A DNA stretch of 64,000 bases from Dactylosporangium siamense (GTDB taxonomy: Bacteria; Actinomycetota; Actinomycetes; Mycobacteriales; Micromonosporaceae): contig NZ_BONQ01000155.1 of assembly GCF_016862795.1 (NCBI RefSeq), positions 1-64,000 of the forward strand, in the 5' to 3' direction. The notes beneath the pieces were generated by a model that was given only the letters and a program-made list of their open reading frames with translations, had not been told where the DNA came from and ran no database searches. This document shows, in pieces, positions 7,628-15,494 of the stretch (position 1 is its first letter; every line of letters begins with the position of its first letter). A program made the position numbers and the translations under genes.

Positions 7628-8637
7628 ACCGGGGCGGTGCTGGCCCGCACGACGAGCGGCGTGGCGAGCTCCAGGCGGGTCGAGTCCAGGCTGTCGCCGG
7701 CGATCAGCGTCAGCAGCATCCGGGTGGCGAGGCCGGCCATCTCGGTCAGCGGCTGCCGCACCGTCGTCAGCGGCGGGATGGACCAGCGGGCCTGCTCGAG
7801 GTCGTCGAACCCGACGACGCTCAGGTCGTCGGGGACCCGCAGCCCGCGCTCGTACAGGGCCTCGTAGGCGCCGCGGGCCATCTCGTCGGCGCAGGCGAAG
7901 ATCGCGGTCGGCGGCGTCGGCAGGTCCAGCAGCGCGAGGGTCTCCCGGTGCCCGGTCGGGCTGGTGAAGTCGCCGGTGCGCTCGTAGCCGGCGGGGACCT
8001 GGAGCCCGGCGGCGGCCATCGCCGCCCGGTAGCCGTCGACCCGGGCCCGGGAGCACAGCACGTCGCCGGGGCCGCCGATGACGGCGATCCGCCGGTGGCC
8101 GAGGCCGATCAGGTGCTCGGTGGCGGTCAGCGCCCCGGTCCAGTTGGTGGCGCCGACCGACGGCACGCTCGGGTCGGGTTGCCCGGCCGGGTCGACGACC
8201 ACGACCGGGATGCCGAGCTGGGCGAGGCGGGCCCGCTGGTCGGCGGCGAGCTCCGACAGCACGAGCAGGACCCCGTCGGACCGGCGGGCCGCCAGGCTCT
8301 CCAGCCAGCGCCGGTCGGGCGCGGTGCGGGTGCGGCCGTGCACGGCGGAGACGACGACGCCGGTCCCGGCGCGGTGCGCGACCTCCTCGACGCCGGCCAG
8401 GATCTGCATCGCCCAGGCGCTGCCGAGGTCGACGAAGACGACGTCGATGAGACGGGCGGTGCGGGCCGGCGGGTTGCGGCGGGGCAGGTAGCTGCGGGCG
8501 CGCAACAGCTCCTCGACCCGCTCCCGGGTCGCGGGAGCGACGTCGTGCCGGCCGTTGAGCACCTTGGAGACGGTCGGGACCGAGACACCCGCCTCGGCGG
8601 CGATCTCGGCCATGGTGGCCCTGCTGTGCGACGCCAT
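7594..8637 (-). CDS. LacI-family transcriptional regulator (second of three)
   Basis: The 347-residue regulator has the LacI helix-turn-helix at about residues 9-58 (TMAEIAAEAGVSVPTVSKV, LNGRHDVAPATRERVEELL) and a sugar-binding effector domain over the rest. The recognition helix VPTVSKV is nearly the same as the PPTVSKV of its downstream paralogue, so the two may read related sites. The ATG at 8637 follows TAGACT by eight bases. It lies 11 bp downstream of the CE7 esterase and 9 bp upstream of the next LacI gene, on the same strand. Role inferred: control of the neighbouring xylan genes. Confidence 0.9.
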   Translation of the reverse strand: MASHSRATMAEIAAEAGVSVPTVSKVLNGRHDVAPATRERVEELLRARSYLPRRNPPARTARLIDVVFVDLGSAWAMQILAGVEEVAHRAGTGVVVSAVHGRTRTAPDRRWLESLAARRSDGVLLVLSELAADQRARLAQLGIPVVVVDPAGQPDPSVPSVGATNWTGALTATEHLIGLGHRRIAVIGGPGDVLCSRARVDGYRAAMAAAGLQVPAGYERTGDFTSPTGHRETLALLDLPTPPTAIFACADEMARGAYEALYERGLRVPDDLSVVGFDDLEQARWSIPPLTTVRQPLTEMAGLATRMLLTLIAGDSLDSTRLELATPLVVRASTAPVGNISMSEERP

Positions 8638-8645
8638 GGCCCGCG

Positions 8646-8665
8646 AGTCTACGCCGAAAGTTTCG
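8646..8665 (-). promoter_or_regulatory. Promoter and GAAAGTTTC operator of second LacI gene
   Basis: The -10 TAGACT (8651-8646) includes the TAG stop codon of the esterase gene and lies eight bases before the ATG at 8637. The palindrome CGAAAGTTTCG (8655-8665) lies within the promoter spacer and inside the last esterase codons. Confidence 0.6.
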
Positions 8666-9614
8666 CGGCCAGCCAGTCCAGCTGGCGGCGGACGTGGACC
8701 GCGTCGCCGCCCTCGTGCCCGTTGAACGGATACGTGTGCATGGTGCGGTCCGCGCCGCCGTAGGCGTTGTACGCGGCGAACACGGTGCTCGGCGGGCACA
8801 CCGTGTCGCGCAGCCCGGTGCCGAAGTGGCCGGGGGCGACCGCCCGCCGGGCCAGGTGCACGCCATCCACATAGGACAGCGTGCGCCACACCTGTTCCGG
8901 GGCGTCGCGGTGCACCGCCAGGTACCGCGCGATCTCCCCGTAGGGCGAGGCGTCGGTGAGCGCGACGGCCCGCTCGACGTGGCACAGGAACGGCGCGGTG
9001 GTGAGCAGCGCGGCCAGGTCGGGGACGAGGCCCGCGACCGCGAGGGCGAGCCCGCCGCCCTGGCTGTTGCCCAGGGCCGTGACCCGCGCCGGATCGACGC
9101 CGGGCAGCGCCCGCACCGCGTCGACGGCGCGCACCGCGTCGGTGATCAGCCGCCGGTAGTAGTAGTCGTGGGGGGACAGGATGCCCCGGGTGACCGGCTG
9201 GAGGCCGCCGGCGTACGGGTCGGGGGTGCCGCCGCCGAGCCCGCTCAGGTCGCCCTGGTCGCGGTTGTCCATCAGCAGGTGCGCGTAGCCGGCCGCGACC
9301 CAGGTGAGGCGCTCGTGCGGCAGTCCGCGCCCGCGCCCGTATCCGGCGAACTCCACGACGGCCGGTAACGCCCGGGTCGTGCCGGCGGGCCGGCTGAACC
9401 AGGCCCGGACCGGGTCGCCGCCGAACCCGGCGAAGGTGACGTCCCAGGTGTCGACGAGCCGCAGCCCGGTCGCCACCGGCGCGGCGGAGACGACCGGCGG
9501 CGAGGCGCGCGCCGCGTCGAGCGTCGAGGCCCAGAACGCGTCGAGGTCGGTGGGTTCGGCCAGTGCGGGGGCGTACCGGCGGAGCTCCGGCAGGGCGAGG
9601 TCGAACTGTGGCAT
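8649..9614 (-). CDS. CE7-family acetyl xylan esterase / cephalosporin-C deacetylase
   Basis: The 321-residue protein is an alpha/beta hydrolase of the CE7 type, which deacetylates xylo-oligosaccharides and cephalosporin C. The nucleophile is S184 in GNSQGG, with likely D270 (LRDTVCPPST) and H300 (NGHEGG) completing the triad; the family motif RGQ near the oxyanion region is represented by NRDQGD. No signal peptide is present, so it should act inside the cell on imported acetylated oligosaccharides. The ATG at 9614 has GAGGA upstream. It is transcribed away from the ABC importer operon, and GAAAGTTTC sits 15 bp before its start, so the divergent units are probably co-regulated. Confidence 0.85.
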   Translation of the reverse strand: MPQFDLALPELRRYAPALAEPTDLDAFWASTLDAARASPPVVSAAPVATGLRLVDTWDVTFAGFGGDPVRAWFSRPAGTTRALPAVVEFAGYGRGRGLPHERLTWVAAGYAHLLMDNRDQGDLSGLGGGTPDPYAGGLQPVTRGILSPHDYYYRRLITDAVRAVDAVRALPGVDPARVTALGNSQGGGLALAVAGLVPDLAALLTTAPFLCHVERAVALTDASPYGEIARYLAVHRDAPEQVWRTLSYVDGVHLARRAVAPGHFGTGLRDTVCPPSTVFAAYNAYGGADRTMHTYPFNGHEGGDAVHVRRQLDWLAAKLSA

Positions 9615-9627
9615 GAGGATCCTCGAC

Positions 9628-9638
9628 CGAAAGTTTCC
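9628..9638. promoter_or_regulatory. GAAAGTTTC palindromic operator
   Basis: CGAAAGTTTCC lies 15 bp upstream of the esterase start codon in the 171-bp divergent region 9615-9785. It matches the core of the sites at 8655, 9753, 44966 and 50295. It is presumed to be a LacI-family site. Confidence 0.55.
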
Positions 9639-9699
9639 AAGGGCGCTGGCGTCGCCCGCTGGTCAAGTGTGCGCAGCTCATGCCGCAAATATCGAGTCC

Positions 9700-9728
9700 T
9701 TGACAGCAGGTAGTGATGAATCTACATT
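9700..9728 (+). promoter_or_regulatory. Consensus sigma-70-type promoter of ABC importer operon
   Basis: TTGACA (9700-9705) and TACATT (9723-9728) are separated by exactly 17 bp. Transcription would begin around 9735, giving a leader of about 50 nt that contains the operator at 9753-9763 and the GGAAGGGAGG ribosome site. Confidence 0.7.
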
Positions 9729-9752
9729 ACCCGATGCTTGCCGAATGATTGC

Positions 9753-9763
9753 CGAAAGTTTCG
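9753..9763. promoter_or_regulatory. GAAAGTTTC palindromic operator downstream of promoter
   Basis: The 11-bp palindrome CGAAAGTTTCG is centred about 30 bp after the -10 box and 28 bp before the permease start. This position suits repression by blocking transcription. Confidence 0.6.
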
Positions 9764-9785
9764 AAGAGCGGAAGGGAGGGCGGGC

Positions 9786-10694
9786 ATGAAACGCCGCACC
9801 TGGCGAGCCGCACTGCGCCGCGACTGGCAGCTGTACTCCCTCGTCGTGCTGCCGCTGCTGTTCTTCGTCGTCTTCCGGTACCTGCCGATGGCCGGCAACG
9901 TCATCGCCTTCCGCCGGTACCGGCCCGGTGGCGACCTCTTCGGCGAGACCTGGGTGGGTCTGCGCTACTTCCGGATGTTCTGGCAGGACCCGACGTTCTG
10001 GCACGTCTTCACCAACACGCTCGTCCTCGGCGCGCTCACCCTGCTGCTCGTCTTCCCGCTGCCGATCGTGCTCGCCCTGCTGCTCAACGAGGTGCGCACC
10101 CGCTGGCTCAAGCGGCTCGTCCAGACGATCTCGTACCTGCCGCACTTCCTGTCGATCGTCGTCGTCGCCGGCATCGTCATGCAGCTGCTCGCCCTCGACG
10201 GCGCGGTCAACGCGGGCCTGCGCGCGGTCGGCGCCGACGCCGTGCCGTTCCTGCAGCAGCCCGGCTGGTTCCGCGCCATCTACATCTCCTCCGAGATGTG
10301 GCAGACCGTCGGCTGGGGCACGATCCTCTACCTCGCCGCCCTGACCACCATCGACGACGAGCTCTACGAGGCGGCCCGCATCGACGGCGCGAGCCGTTGG
10401 CGGCAGACCTGGCACGTGACGCTGCCCGGCATCCGCCCGACGATGGTGACGCTGCTGATCCTCAACATCGGCACGTTCCTGTCGGTCGGGTTCGAGAAGG
10501 TCCTGCTGCTGTACAACCCGCTGACCTTCCCGACCGCCGACGTCATCTCCACCTACCTGTACCGGGTCGGCGTGGTGTCCGGCAGCTTCAGCTACGCCGC
10601 CGCGATCGGGTTGTTCGAGTCGGTGATCGGCCTGACCCTGGTGCTCACGGCGAACTTCGTGTCCAAACGAACGGTCGGGGCGAGCCTGTGGTGA
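9786..10694 (+). CDS. LplB-type sugar ABC transporter permease
   Basis: The 302-residue membrane protein has about six transmembrane helices and the MetI-type permease EAA loop (YEAARIDGASRWRQTWHVTLPGI) at roughly residues 195-220. It closely resembles LplB/YtcP-group permeases, which import aldouronates and other oligosaccharides. The ATG at 9786 follows the strong site GGAAGGGAGG. Its last four bases overlap the GTG start of the second permease. The operon continues with permease, lipoprotein, GH39, DUF624 and GH67, which points to a glucuronoxylan-derived substrate. No ATPase gene is in the operon. Confidence 0.9.
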   Translation: MKRRTWRAALRRDWQLYSLVVLPLLFFVVFRYLPMAGNVIAFRRYRPGGDLFGETWVGLRYFRMFWQDPTFWHVFTNTLVLGALTLLLVFPLPIVLALLLNEVRTRWLKRLVQTISYLPHFLSIVVVAGIVMQLLALDGAVNAGLRAVGADAVPFLQQPGWFRAIYISSEMWQTVGWGTILYLAALTTIDDELYEAARIDGASRWRQTWHVTLPGIRPTMVTLLILNIGTFLSVGFEKVLLLYNPLTFPTADVISTYLYRVGVVSGSFSYAAAIGLFESVIGLTLVLTANFVSKRTVGASLW

Positions 10695-11536
10695 AGCGCG
10701 CCGTCCTCGGGCTGATCCTCACCGGCGTCGTGGTGCTGACGCTGTACCCGTTCCTCAACGTCGTCGCCCGCTCGTTCAGCGAGGAGCAGGCGATCCAGGC
10801 CGGGAAGGTGAACCTGCTGCCGCGCGGGTTCAACACGACCACCTACGAGGTCGTCATGTCCGACCCCGTGTTCTGGACCAACTACCGCAACACCGTCGTC
10901 TACACCGTCGTGGCCACCGCCATCTCGATCGTGCTCACCACCTGCTTCGCCTACGTGCTGTCCAAACGCCACCTGAAGGGCCGCGCGCCGCTGGTCGGGA
11001 TCGCGGTCTTCACCATGTTCTTCAACGGCGGCCTGATCCCCAACTACGTCCTGGTCAGCGGGCTCGGCCTGCGCAACACGATCTGGGCGGTGGTGCTGCC
11101 CAACGCCATCAGCGTGTTCAACCTCCTCGTCATGAAGGCGTTCTTCGAGGGCCTGCCGACGGAGCTGGAGGAGGCCGCCGCGGTCGACGGGCTCGGCACC
11201 TACGGCATCCTGTGGCGGATCGTGCTGCCGCTGTCGAAGGCCGTCATCGCCACGATGGTCCTGTTCTACGCGGTGTTCTTCTGGAACTCGTGGTTCCCGG
11301 CGTTCCTCTACCTGGACGACGCCGACCTGTTCCCGGTCACCATCTACCTGCGCAACCTCATCGCCGGGTCCACCGGCGGGTCCGACATCTCCACGCCCTC
11401 GGACACGGCACTGCAGATCGCGGCGAACATCCAGGCCGTGACGATCGTGCTCACGGCCCTGCCGATCATGCTCGGCTACCCCTTCATCCAGCGGTACTTC
11501 GTCTCCGGGATCACCCTCGGCGCCGTCAAGGGATGA
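10691..11536 (+). CDS. LplC-type sugar ABC transporter permease
   Basis: The 281-residue protein is the partner permease of the LplC/YtcP type: about six membrane helices, the family segment MFFNGGLIPNYVLV and the EAA loop LEEAAAVDGLGTYGILWRIVLPLSK. The GTG at 10691 overlaps the preceding stop (GTGA), indicating coupled translation and equal subunit supply. It would form the heterodimeric channel with the preceding permease and receive substrate from the lipoprotein encoded 23 bp downstream. Confidence 0.9.
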   Translation: MKRAVLGLILTGVVVLTLYPFLNVVARSFSEEQAIQAGKVNLLPRGFNTTTYEVVMSDPVFWTNYRNTVVYTVVATAISIVLTTCFAYVLSKRHLKGRAPLVGIAVFTMFFNGGLIPNYVLVSGLGLRNTIWAVVLPNAISVFNLLVMKAFFEGLPTELEEAAAVDGLGTYGILWRIVLPLSKAVIATMVLFYAVFFWNSWFPAFLYLDDADLFPVTIYLRNLIAGSTGGSDISTPSDTALQIAANIQAVTIVLTALPIMLGYPFIQRYFVSGITLGAVKG

Positions 11537-11559
11537 CGCCGCAGACCAAAGGAGCTTTC

Positions 11560-13206
11560 ATGCATCAGATTTCCAGGCGCGCCCTGCTCGGTGCGTGCGG
11601 CGCGGCCGCGGCGGTCGTGCTGGCCGGCTGCGGCGATGACGACGAACCCGACAAGGGCCAGGACTACACCGGGCGCCGCGACGGCGCCATGGACGGCTAC
11701 GGCGCCGGCCAGCAGTTCACCGCCACCCAGCCGCTGAACTTCTCCATCATGATGCTCAGCAACGCGGGCTACCCGTACAAGGCCGACTGGCTGTTCTTCA
11801 AGGAGCTCACCAAGCGCACCAACGTGACGCTGCAGGCGACGGTCGTGCCCGGCAGCGACTACAACCAGAAGCGCAGCGTCGTGGTCGCGGCCGGGGACGC
11901 CCCGATGATCATCCCGAAGACGTACCACCCCGACGAGGAGGCCTACATCGCCGGCGGGGCGATCCTGCCCATCAGCGACCACCTCGACCTGCTGCCGAAC
12001 TTCCGCGACCAGGTCGCCAAGTGGAACCTGCAGTCCGACCTCGACGGGTTCCGGCAGGAGGACGGCAAGTTCTACCTGCTGCCGGGCCTGCACGAGGACG
12101 TCTGGGCCGACTACTCCCTGGCCGTGCGCACCGACGTGCTGCAGCAGCTCAACCTGCAGATCCCCAAGACGTGGGAGGAGCTGCGCACCGTGCTGCGGGC
12201 CATGAGGGCCGCCCACCCCGACGTGTACCCGCTGTCGGACCGGTGGAGCACCCCGCCCAACCCCGGCGGCAACAACCTGCTGTCGATCGTCGGCACCGCC
12301 TACGGCGTCCAGGCCGGTTGGACCTACCAGCACGCCACCTGGGACGCCACGGCGAAGGCGTTCGTCTACACCGGCACGACCCCGCAGTACCGGCAGATGG
12401 TCGAGTACCTCAACTCCCTGGTGACCGAGAAACTCGTCGACCCGGAGAGCTTCACCCAGTCCGACGACATCGCCAAGCAGAAGTTCGCCAACGGCAAGTC
12501 GTTCGTGATCAGCTGCAACGCCCAGACCCTCGTCAACGAGCTGCGGCCCAGCATCGCGAAGATCCCCGGCGCGACCGTGCTGAAGATCCCCACGCCGACC
12601 GGCCCGATGGGCGACACGAAGGCCGGCACCCGCCTCGAGGGCGGCGTCATGATCTCGGCGAAGGCCCGGGACAGCAAGAACTTCGTCGCCCTCATGCAGT
12701 TCATGGACTGGCTGTACTACTCGCCGCAGGGCAAACTGTTCGCCAAGTGGGGCGTCGAGGGCACCACGTACACCGGCAACGTCGAGGACGGCACGTTCAA
12801 GCTCGCCGCCGACGTCAACTGGGGCGGGCTGAACCCCTCCGGGACGAAGAATCTCCAGGTCGAATACGGCTTCCTCAACGGCGTCTTCGTCTACGGCGGC
12901 ACCACCAAGCTGCTCAACTCGCAGTTCCCCAAGGAGGAGCTCGCGTTCCAGGACGTGATGAACGCCCGCAAGAACCAGCCGCTGCCCCCGCCGCGCCCGC
13001 TCAACGCCGAGGAGCGCGAGCAGGCGACGCTGTGGGAGACCACGCTGAAGGACCACGTGAACCAGCAGACGCTGAAGTTCATCCTGGGACAACGGCCGCT
13101 GAGCGAGTGGGACGCCTACGTCACCGAGCTCAAGGGCAAGAACATGACCCGGTACGTCGAGGTCGTGAACGCCGCCTACAACCGGTACAAGAAAGCACAC
13201 GGATGA
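11560..13206 (+). CDS. Extracellular solute-binding lipoprotein (LplA type)
   Basis: The 548-residue substrate-binding lipoprotein begins MHQISRRALLGACG and carries a lipobox LAGC at about residues 25-28. The SRRALLG pattern is twin-arginine-like, so Tat export followed by lipidation is possible. The mature part resembles the large LplA-type binding proteins that work with LplBC permeases (motifs such as IIPKTYHPDEEAYIAGGAI and a C-terminal VVNAAYNRYKKAHG). The ATG at 11560 has AAAGGAG upstream. Its stop overlaps the GH39 start by four bases. The likely ligand is an aldouronate or xylo-oligosaccharide, inferred from the operon. Confidence 0.88.
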   Translation: MHQISRRALLGACGAAAAVVLAGCGDDDEPDKGQDYTGRRDGAMDGYGAGQQFTATQPLNFSIMMLSNAGYPYKADWLFFKELTKRTNVTLQATVVPGSDYNQKRSVVVAAGDAPMIIPKTYHPDEEAYIAGGAILPISDHLDLLPNFRDQVAKWNLQSDLDGFRQEDGKFYLLPGLHEDVWADYSLAVRTDVLQQLNLQIPKTWEELRTVLRAMRAAHPDVYPLSDRWSTPPNPGGNNLLSIVGTAYGVQAGWTYQHATWDATAKAFVYTGTTPQYRQMVEYLNSLVTEKLVDPESFTQSDDIAKQKFANGKSFVISCNAQTLVNELRPSIAKIPGATVLKIPTPTGPMGDTKAGTRLEGGVMISAKARDSKNFVALMQFMDWLYYSPQGKLFAKWGVEGTTYTGNVEDGTFKLAADVNWGGLNPSGTKNLQVEYGFLNGVFVYGGTTKLLNSQFPKEELAFQDVMNARKNQPLPPPRPLNAEEREQATLWETTLKDHVNQQTLKFILGQRPLSEWDAYVTELKGKNMTRYVEVVNAAYNRYKKAHG

Positions 13207-14717
13207 CCGCATGGCGGCACTGCGTCGGCGCCGGTCGGCTCGAGCTCGCGCTGCGCCGCGACTATCAGGAGTCGCTCGCGCTGCTCCAGCGGGAGATCGG
13301 TTTCCGGCACATCCGCCAGCACGGGCTGTTCAGCGACGGGATGGGCGTGCACCGACCTTATGGGCACGGCGGCGAGCGGCGGGTGCTGCACTCGTTCACC
13401 TACGTCGACCAGGTCGTGGACGCCTACCTGGCGCTCGGCGTCAGGCCGTTCGTGGAGCTCGGGTTCATGCCGCCCGGGCTCGCGTCCGGGGATCAGACCG
13501 TGTTCTGGTGGCGGGGCAACGTGACCCCGCCCAGCGACCGCGCCGAGTGGGCGGCGCTGGTCCGCGGCACCGTCGCGCACCTCGTCGACCGCTACGGGCT
13601 CGACGAGGTGCGCGGCTGGCCGATCGAGGTGTGGAACGAGCCGGACCTCAAGGACTTCTGGCAGCACGCGGACCAGGACGCCTATCACGACCTGTACGAG
13701 GCCGCCGCGAACGCGGTGAAGGACGTCGACGCGTCGCTGCAGGTCGGCGGCCCGGCCCTGTCGCCGGGTGCGGACGACGGCTGGCTGCCGCGGTTCGCCG
13801 AGTTCGTCGCCGCGCGGGACGTCCCGATCGACTTCGTGAGCCGGCACGCGTACACCTCCGGCGCCGCCCAGCACGTGCCCTTCGGCGTGCACCAGACCCT
13901 CGCCCCGGCGGCGACACTGCTGGAGCAGTTCGCGGCGCCGCGGCGGCAGCTCGCCGGCACCGCCCTGGCGGGGCTGCCGGTGCACATCACCGAGTTCAAC
14001 TCCTCCTACCGCCCCGACAACCCGGTCCACGACACCGCGTTGCACGCCGCCTACCTCGCGCCGGTCGTCGCCGGCGCGGGCGACCTGGTCGACTCGTTCG
14101 CATACTGGACGTTCTGCGACGTGTTCGAGGAGAACGGGATCCCGGCGGCGCTGTTCCACGGCGGCTTCGGGCTGCTCACCCACCGCCAGATCCGAAAGCC
14201 CACCTTCCACCTGTACGCGTTCCTGGCCCGGATGGGCGACCAGGTCCTGGCCCGCGGCGAGGACCACCTGGTGACCCGGGACGGCACCGGCCGGGTCACC
14301 GTGCTCGCCTGGGCGCCGGTCGACCACACCGGTCGCGGCCCGGCGGTCGCGGGGCACCGTGTGCGGCTGTCCGTCCCCATCGGACAGCACGCCGGCACCG
14401 CGTATGTGGCCCGGTCGTCGGTGTCGGAGGAGGCGGGCAACGCGTGGGCGGCGTGGCGCGAGCTGGGCAGCCCCCGCTCTCCCAGCGCACGGCAGCTCGA
14501 CGCGTTGCACGAGGCGGCGGAGCCGGCCCGGCGGCACCACGCCGCGCCCGTCGCGCAAGGGCGGGCCGAGCTGGACCTGACCCTCGCCGCCCACGAGGTG
14601 ACCCTGGTCGAGGTCACCGCCGTCCACGACGAGACGCCGCCGTGGTGGGACGACGCCCGGCTGCTCGGCGGCCCCGGACGGGCGGCCGGCAGCGGCTCCG
14701 GGGGTCGCGATGACTGA
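13203..14717 (+). CDS. GH39-type beta-xylosidase
   Basis: The 504-residue protein has the clan GH-A features of GH39: a catalytic acid/base E146 in VWNEPD and a nucleophile E264 in HITEFNSSY, with GLFSDGM and the YWTFCDVFEE segment typical of GH39 beta-xylosidases. No signal peptide is present, so it should hydrolyse imported xylo-oligosaccharides in the cytoplasm. It overlaps the binding-protein gene (ATGA) and overlaps the next gene by eight bases, so the operon is tightly packed. The C-terminal region (about 370-490) forms the usual beta-sandwich. Specificity for xylose rather than iduronate rests on context. Confidence 0.85.
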   Translation: MTAWRHCVGAGRLELALRRDYQESLALLQREIGFRHIRQHGLFSDGMGVHRPYGHGGERRVLHSFTYVDQVVDAYLALGVRPFVELGFMPPGLASGDQTVFWWRGNVTPPSDRAEWAALVRGTVAHLVDRYGLDEVRGWPIEVWNEPDLKDFWQHADQDAYHDLYEAAANAVKDVDASLQVGGPALSPGADDGWLPRFAEFVAARDVPIDFVSRHAYTSGAAQHVPFGVHQTLAPAATLLEQFAAPRRQLAGTALAGLPVHITEFNSSYRPDNPVHDTALHAAYLAPVVAGAGDLVDSFAYWTFCDVFEENGIPAALFHGGFGLLTHRQIRKPTFHLYAFLARMGDQVLARGEDHLVTRDGTGRVTVLAWAPVDHTGRGPAVAGHRVRLSVPIGQHAGTAYVARSSVSEEAGNAWAAWRELGSPRSPSARQLDALHEAAEPARRHHAAPVAQGRAELDLTLAAHEVTLVEVTAVHDETPPWWDDARLLGGPGRAAGSGSGGRDD

Positions 14718-15375
14718 CGGGACCGGTGCCCGACGGCGGTTCGGCACCGGTCCCGTCTCGCGTCTGGCGGCGCGGACCTACACGCTCCTGGCGGTGGAGG
14801 CGCTCTTCGTCGCCACCACCGCACCCGGTCTCGTCCCGCTGGTCCTGCTCGACCGGAGCCTCGTCTCGATCGTCGGGGTCCTGCCGGTCGGGCCGGCGCT
14901 GTCGGCGGCGCTCTACGCGCTGCACCGCCAGCCCGCCGACCTCACCGACCTGCGGCCGGCCGCCGCGTTCTGGCGCGGCTACCGGCTCAACGCCGGGGCG
15001 GCGCTGCGGATCTGGGTGCCGCTCGTCGCCGTGCTGGGCGTCGTCGCCGTCAGCCTCACTCATCGCGCCGCGGCCGGGGTGCCCACCTGGTGGTCGGCGC
15101 TGCTGGTCGTGGTCGCGGCGGCGGCGGCCGTCCTGGCGGTCACCGCCCTGGTCATCGTCTCCCTCTTCGAGTTCCGGCCGCTGGACGTGCTGCGCCTGGC
15201 CTTGCGCTTCCCGCTGGTCTCCCTCGGCACCGCCGGGCTGCTCCTGGCGGCGGTCGCGGTCACGCTGCTGGCCTCGGAGGCGGTGCTCCTGCTGCTCGGC
15301 TCCGCCTTCGCCGCCGCGCTCCTGGCGGTCACCCGCCCGATGATCAGCGGGATCACGGCACGGTACACGGCGTGA
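14710..15375 (+). CDS. YesL-like DUF624 membrane protein
   Basis: The 221-residue protein has about five hydrophobic segments and the DUF624 opening FGTGPVSRLAARTYTLLAVEALF. YesL-like proteins accompany Lpl-type polysaccharide importers in Bacillus and actinobacteria, but their job is not established. The ATG at 14710 overlaps the GH39 gene by eight bases. A perfect 15-bp inverted repeat (14716-14757) lies just after the start codon inside the coding sequence and could restrict translation or transcription of this and later genes. Confidence 0.8.
   Translation: MTDGTGARRRFGTGPVSRLAARTYTLLAVEALFVATTAPGLVPLVLLDRSLVSIVGVLPVGPALSAALYALHRQPADLTDLRPAAAFWRGYRLNAGAALRIWVPLVAVLGVVAVSLTHRAAAGVPTWWSALLVVVAAAAAVLAVTALVIVSLFEFRPLDVLRLALRFPLVSLGTAGLLLAAVAVTLLASEAVLLLLGSAFAAALLAVTRPMISGITARYTA
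14716..14757 (+). other. Perfect 15-bp stem-loop at start of DUF624 gene
   Basis: GACGGGACCGGTGCC (14716-14730) pairs perfectly with GGCACCGGTCCCGTC (14743-14757) across a 12-base loop. There is no following T-run. It sits six bases after an internal start codon in the operon, so it may act as an attenuator, an mRNA-processing or stability element, or a vestigial terminator. Confidence 0.5.
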
Positions 15376-15494
15376 ATCCCAGCAGGGACGCCTTCCGGGC
15401 CCGGCCCGGCGTCGACCCGCTCACCGGGGCCTCAGTGGACGGTGCCGTCACGCTCGGACCGCTGGGGGTGGCCGTGACCGGGGCGCGGCCGTGA
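15372..15494 (+). pseudogene. 40-codon reading frame, possible remnant of a glycosidase C-terminus
   Basis: A GTG at 15372 overlaps the DUF624 stop and its own stop overlaps the GTG of GH67, giving a 40-residue peptide tiled between them. Its second half (GVDPLTGASVDGAVTLGPLG followed by VAV) looks like the closing beta-sandwich strands of GH42/GH2-type glycosidases, where a D-x-LTG...V-x-G-x-LTL-x-P-x-GVAV pattern is common. I read it as the tail of a lost enzyme, retained in frame with the operon. A functional small peptide is possible but unsupported. Confidence 0.35.
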
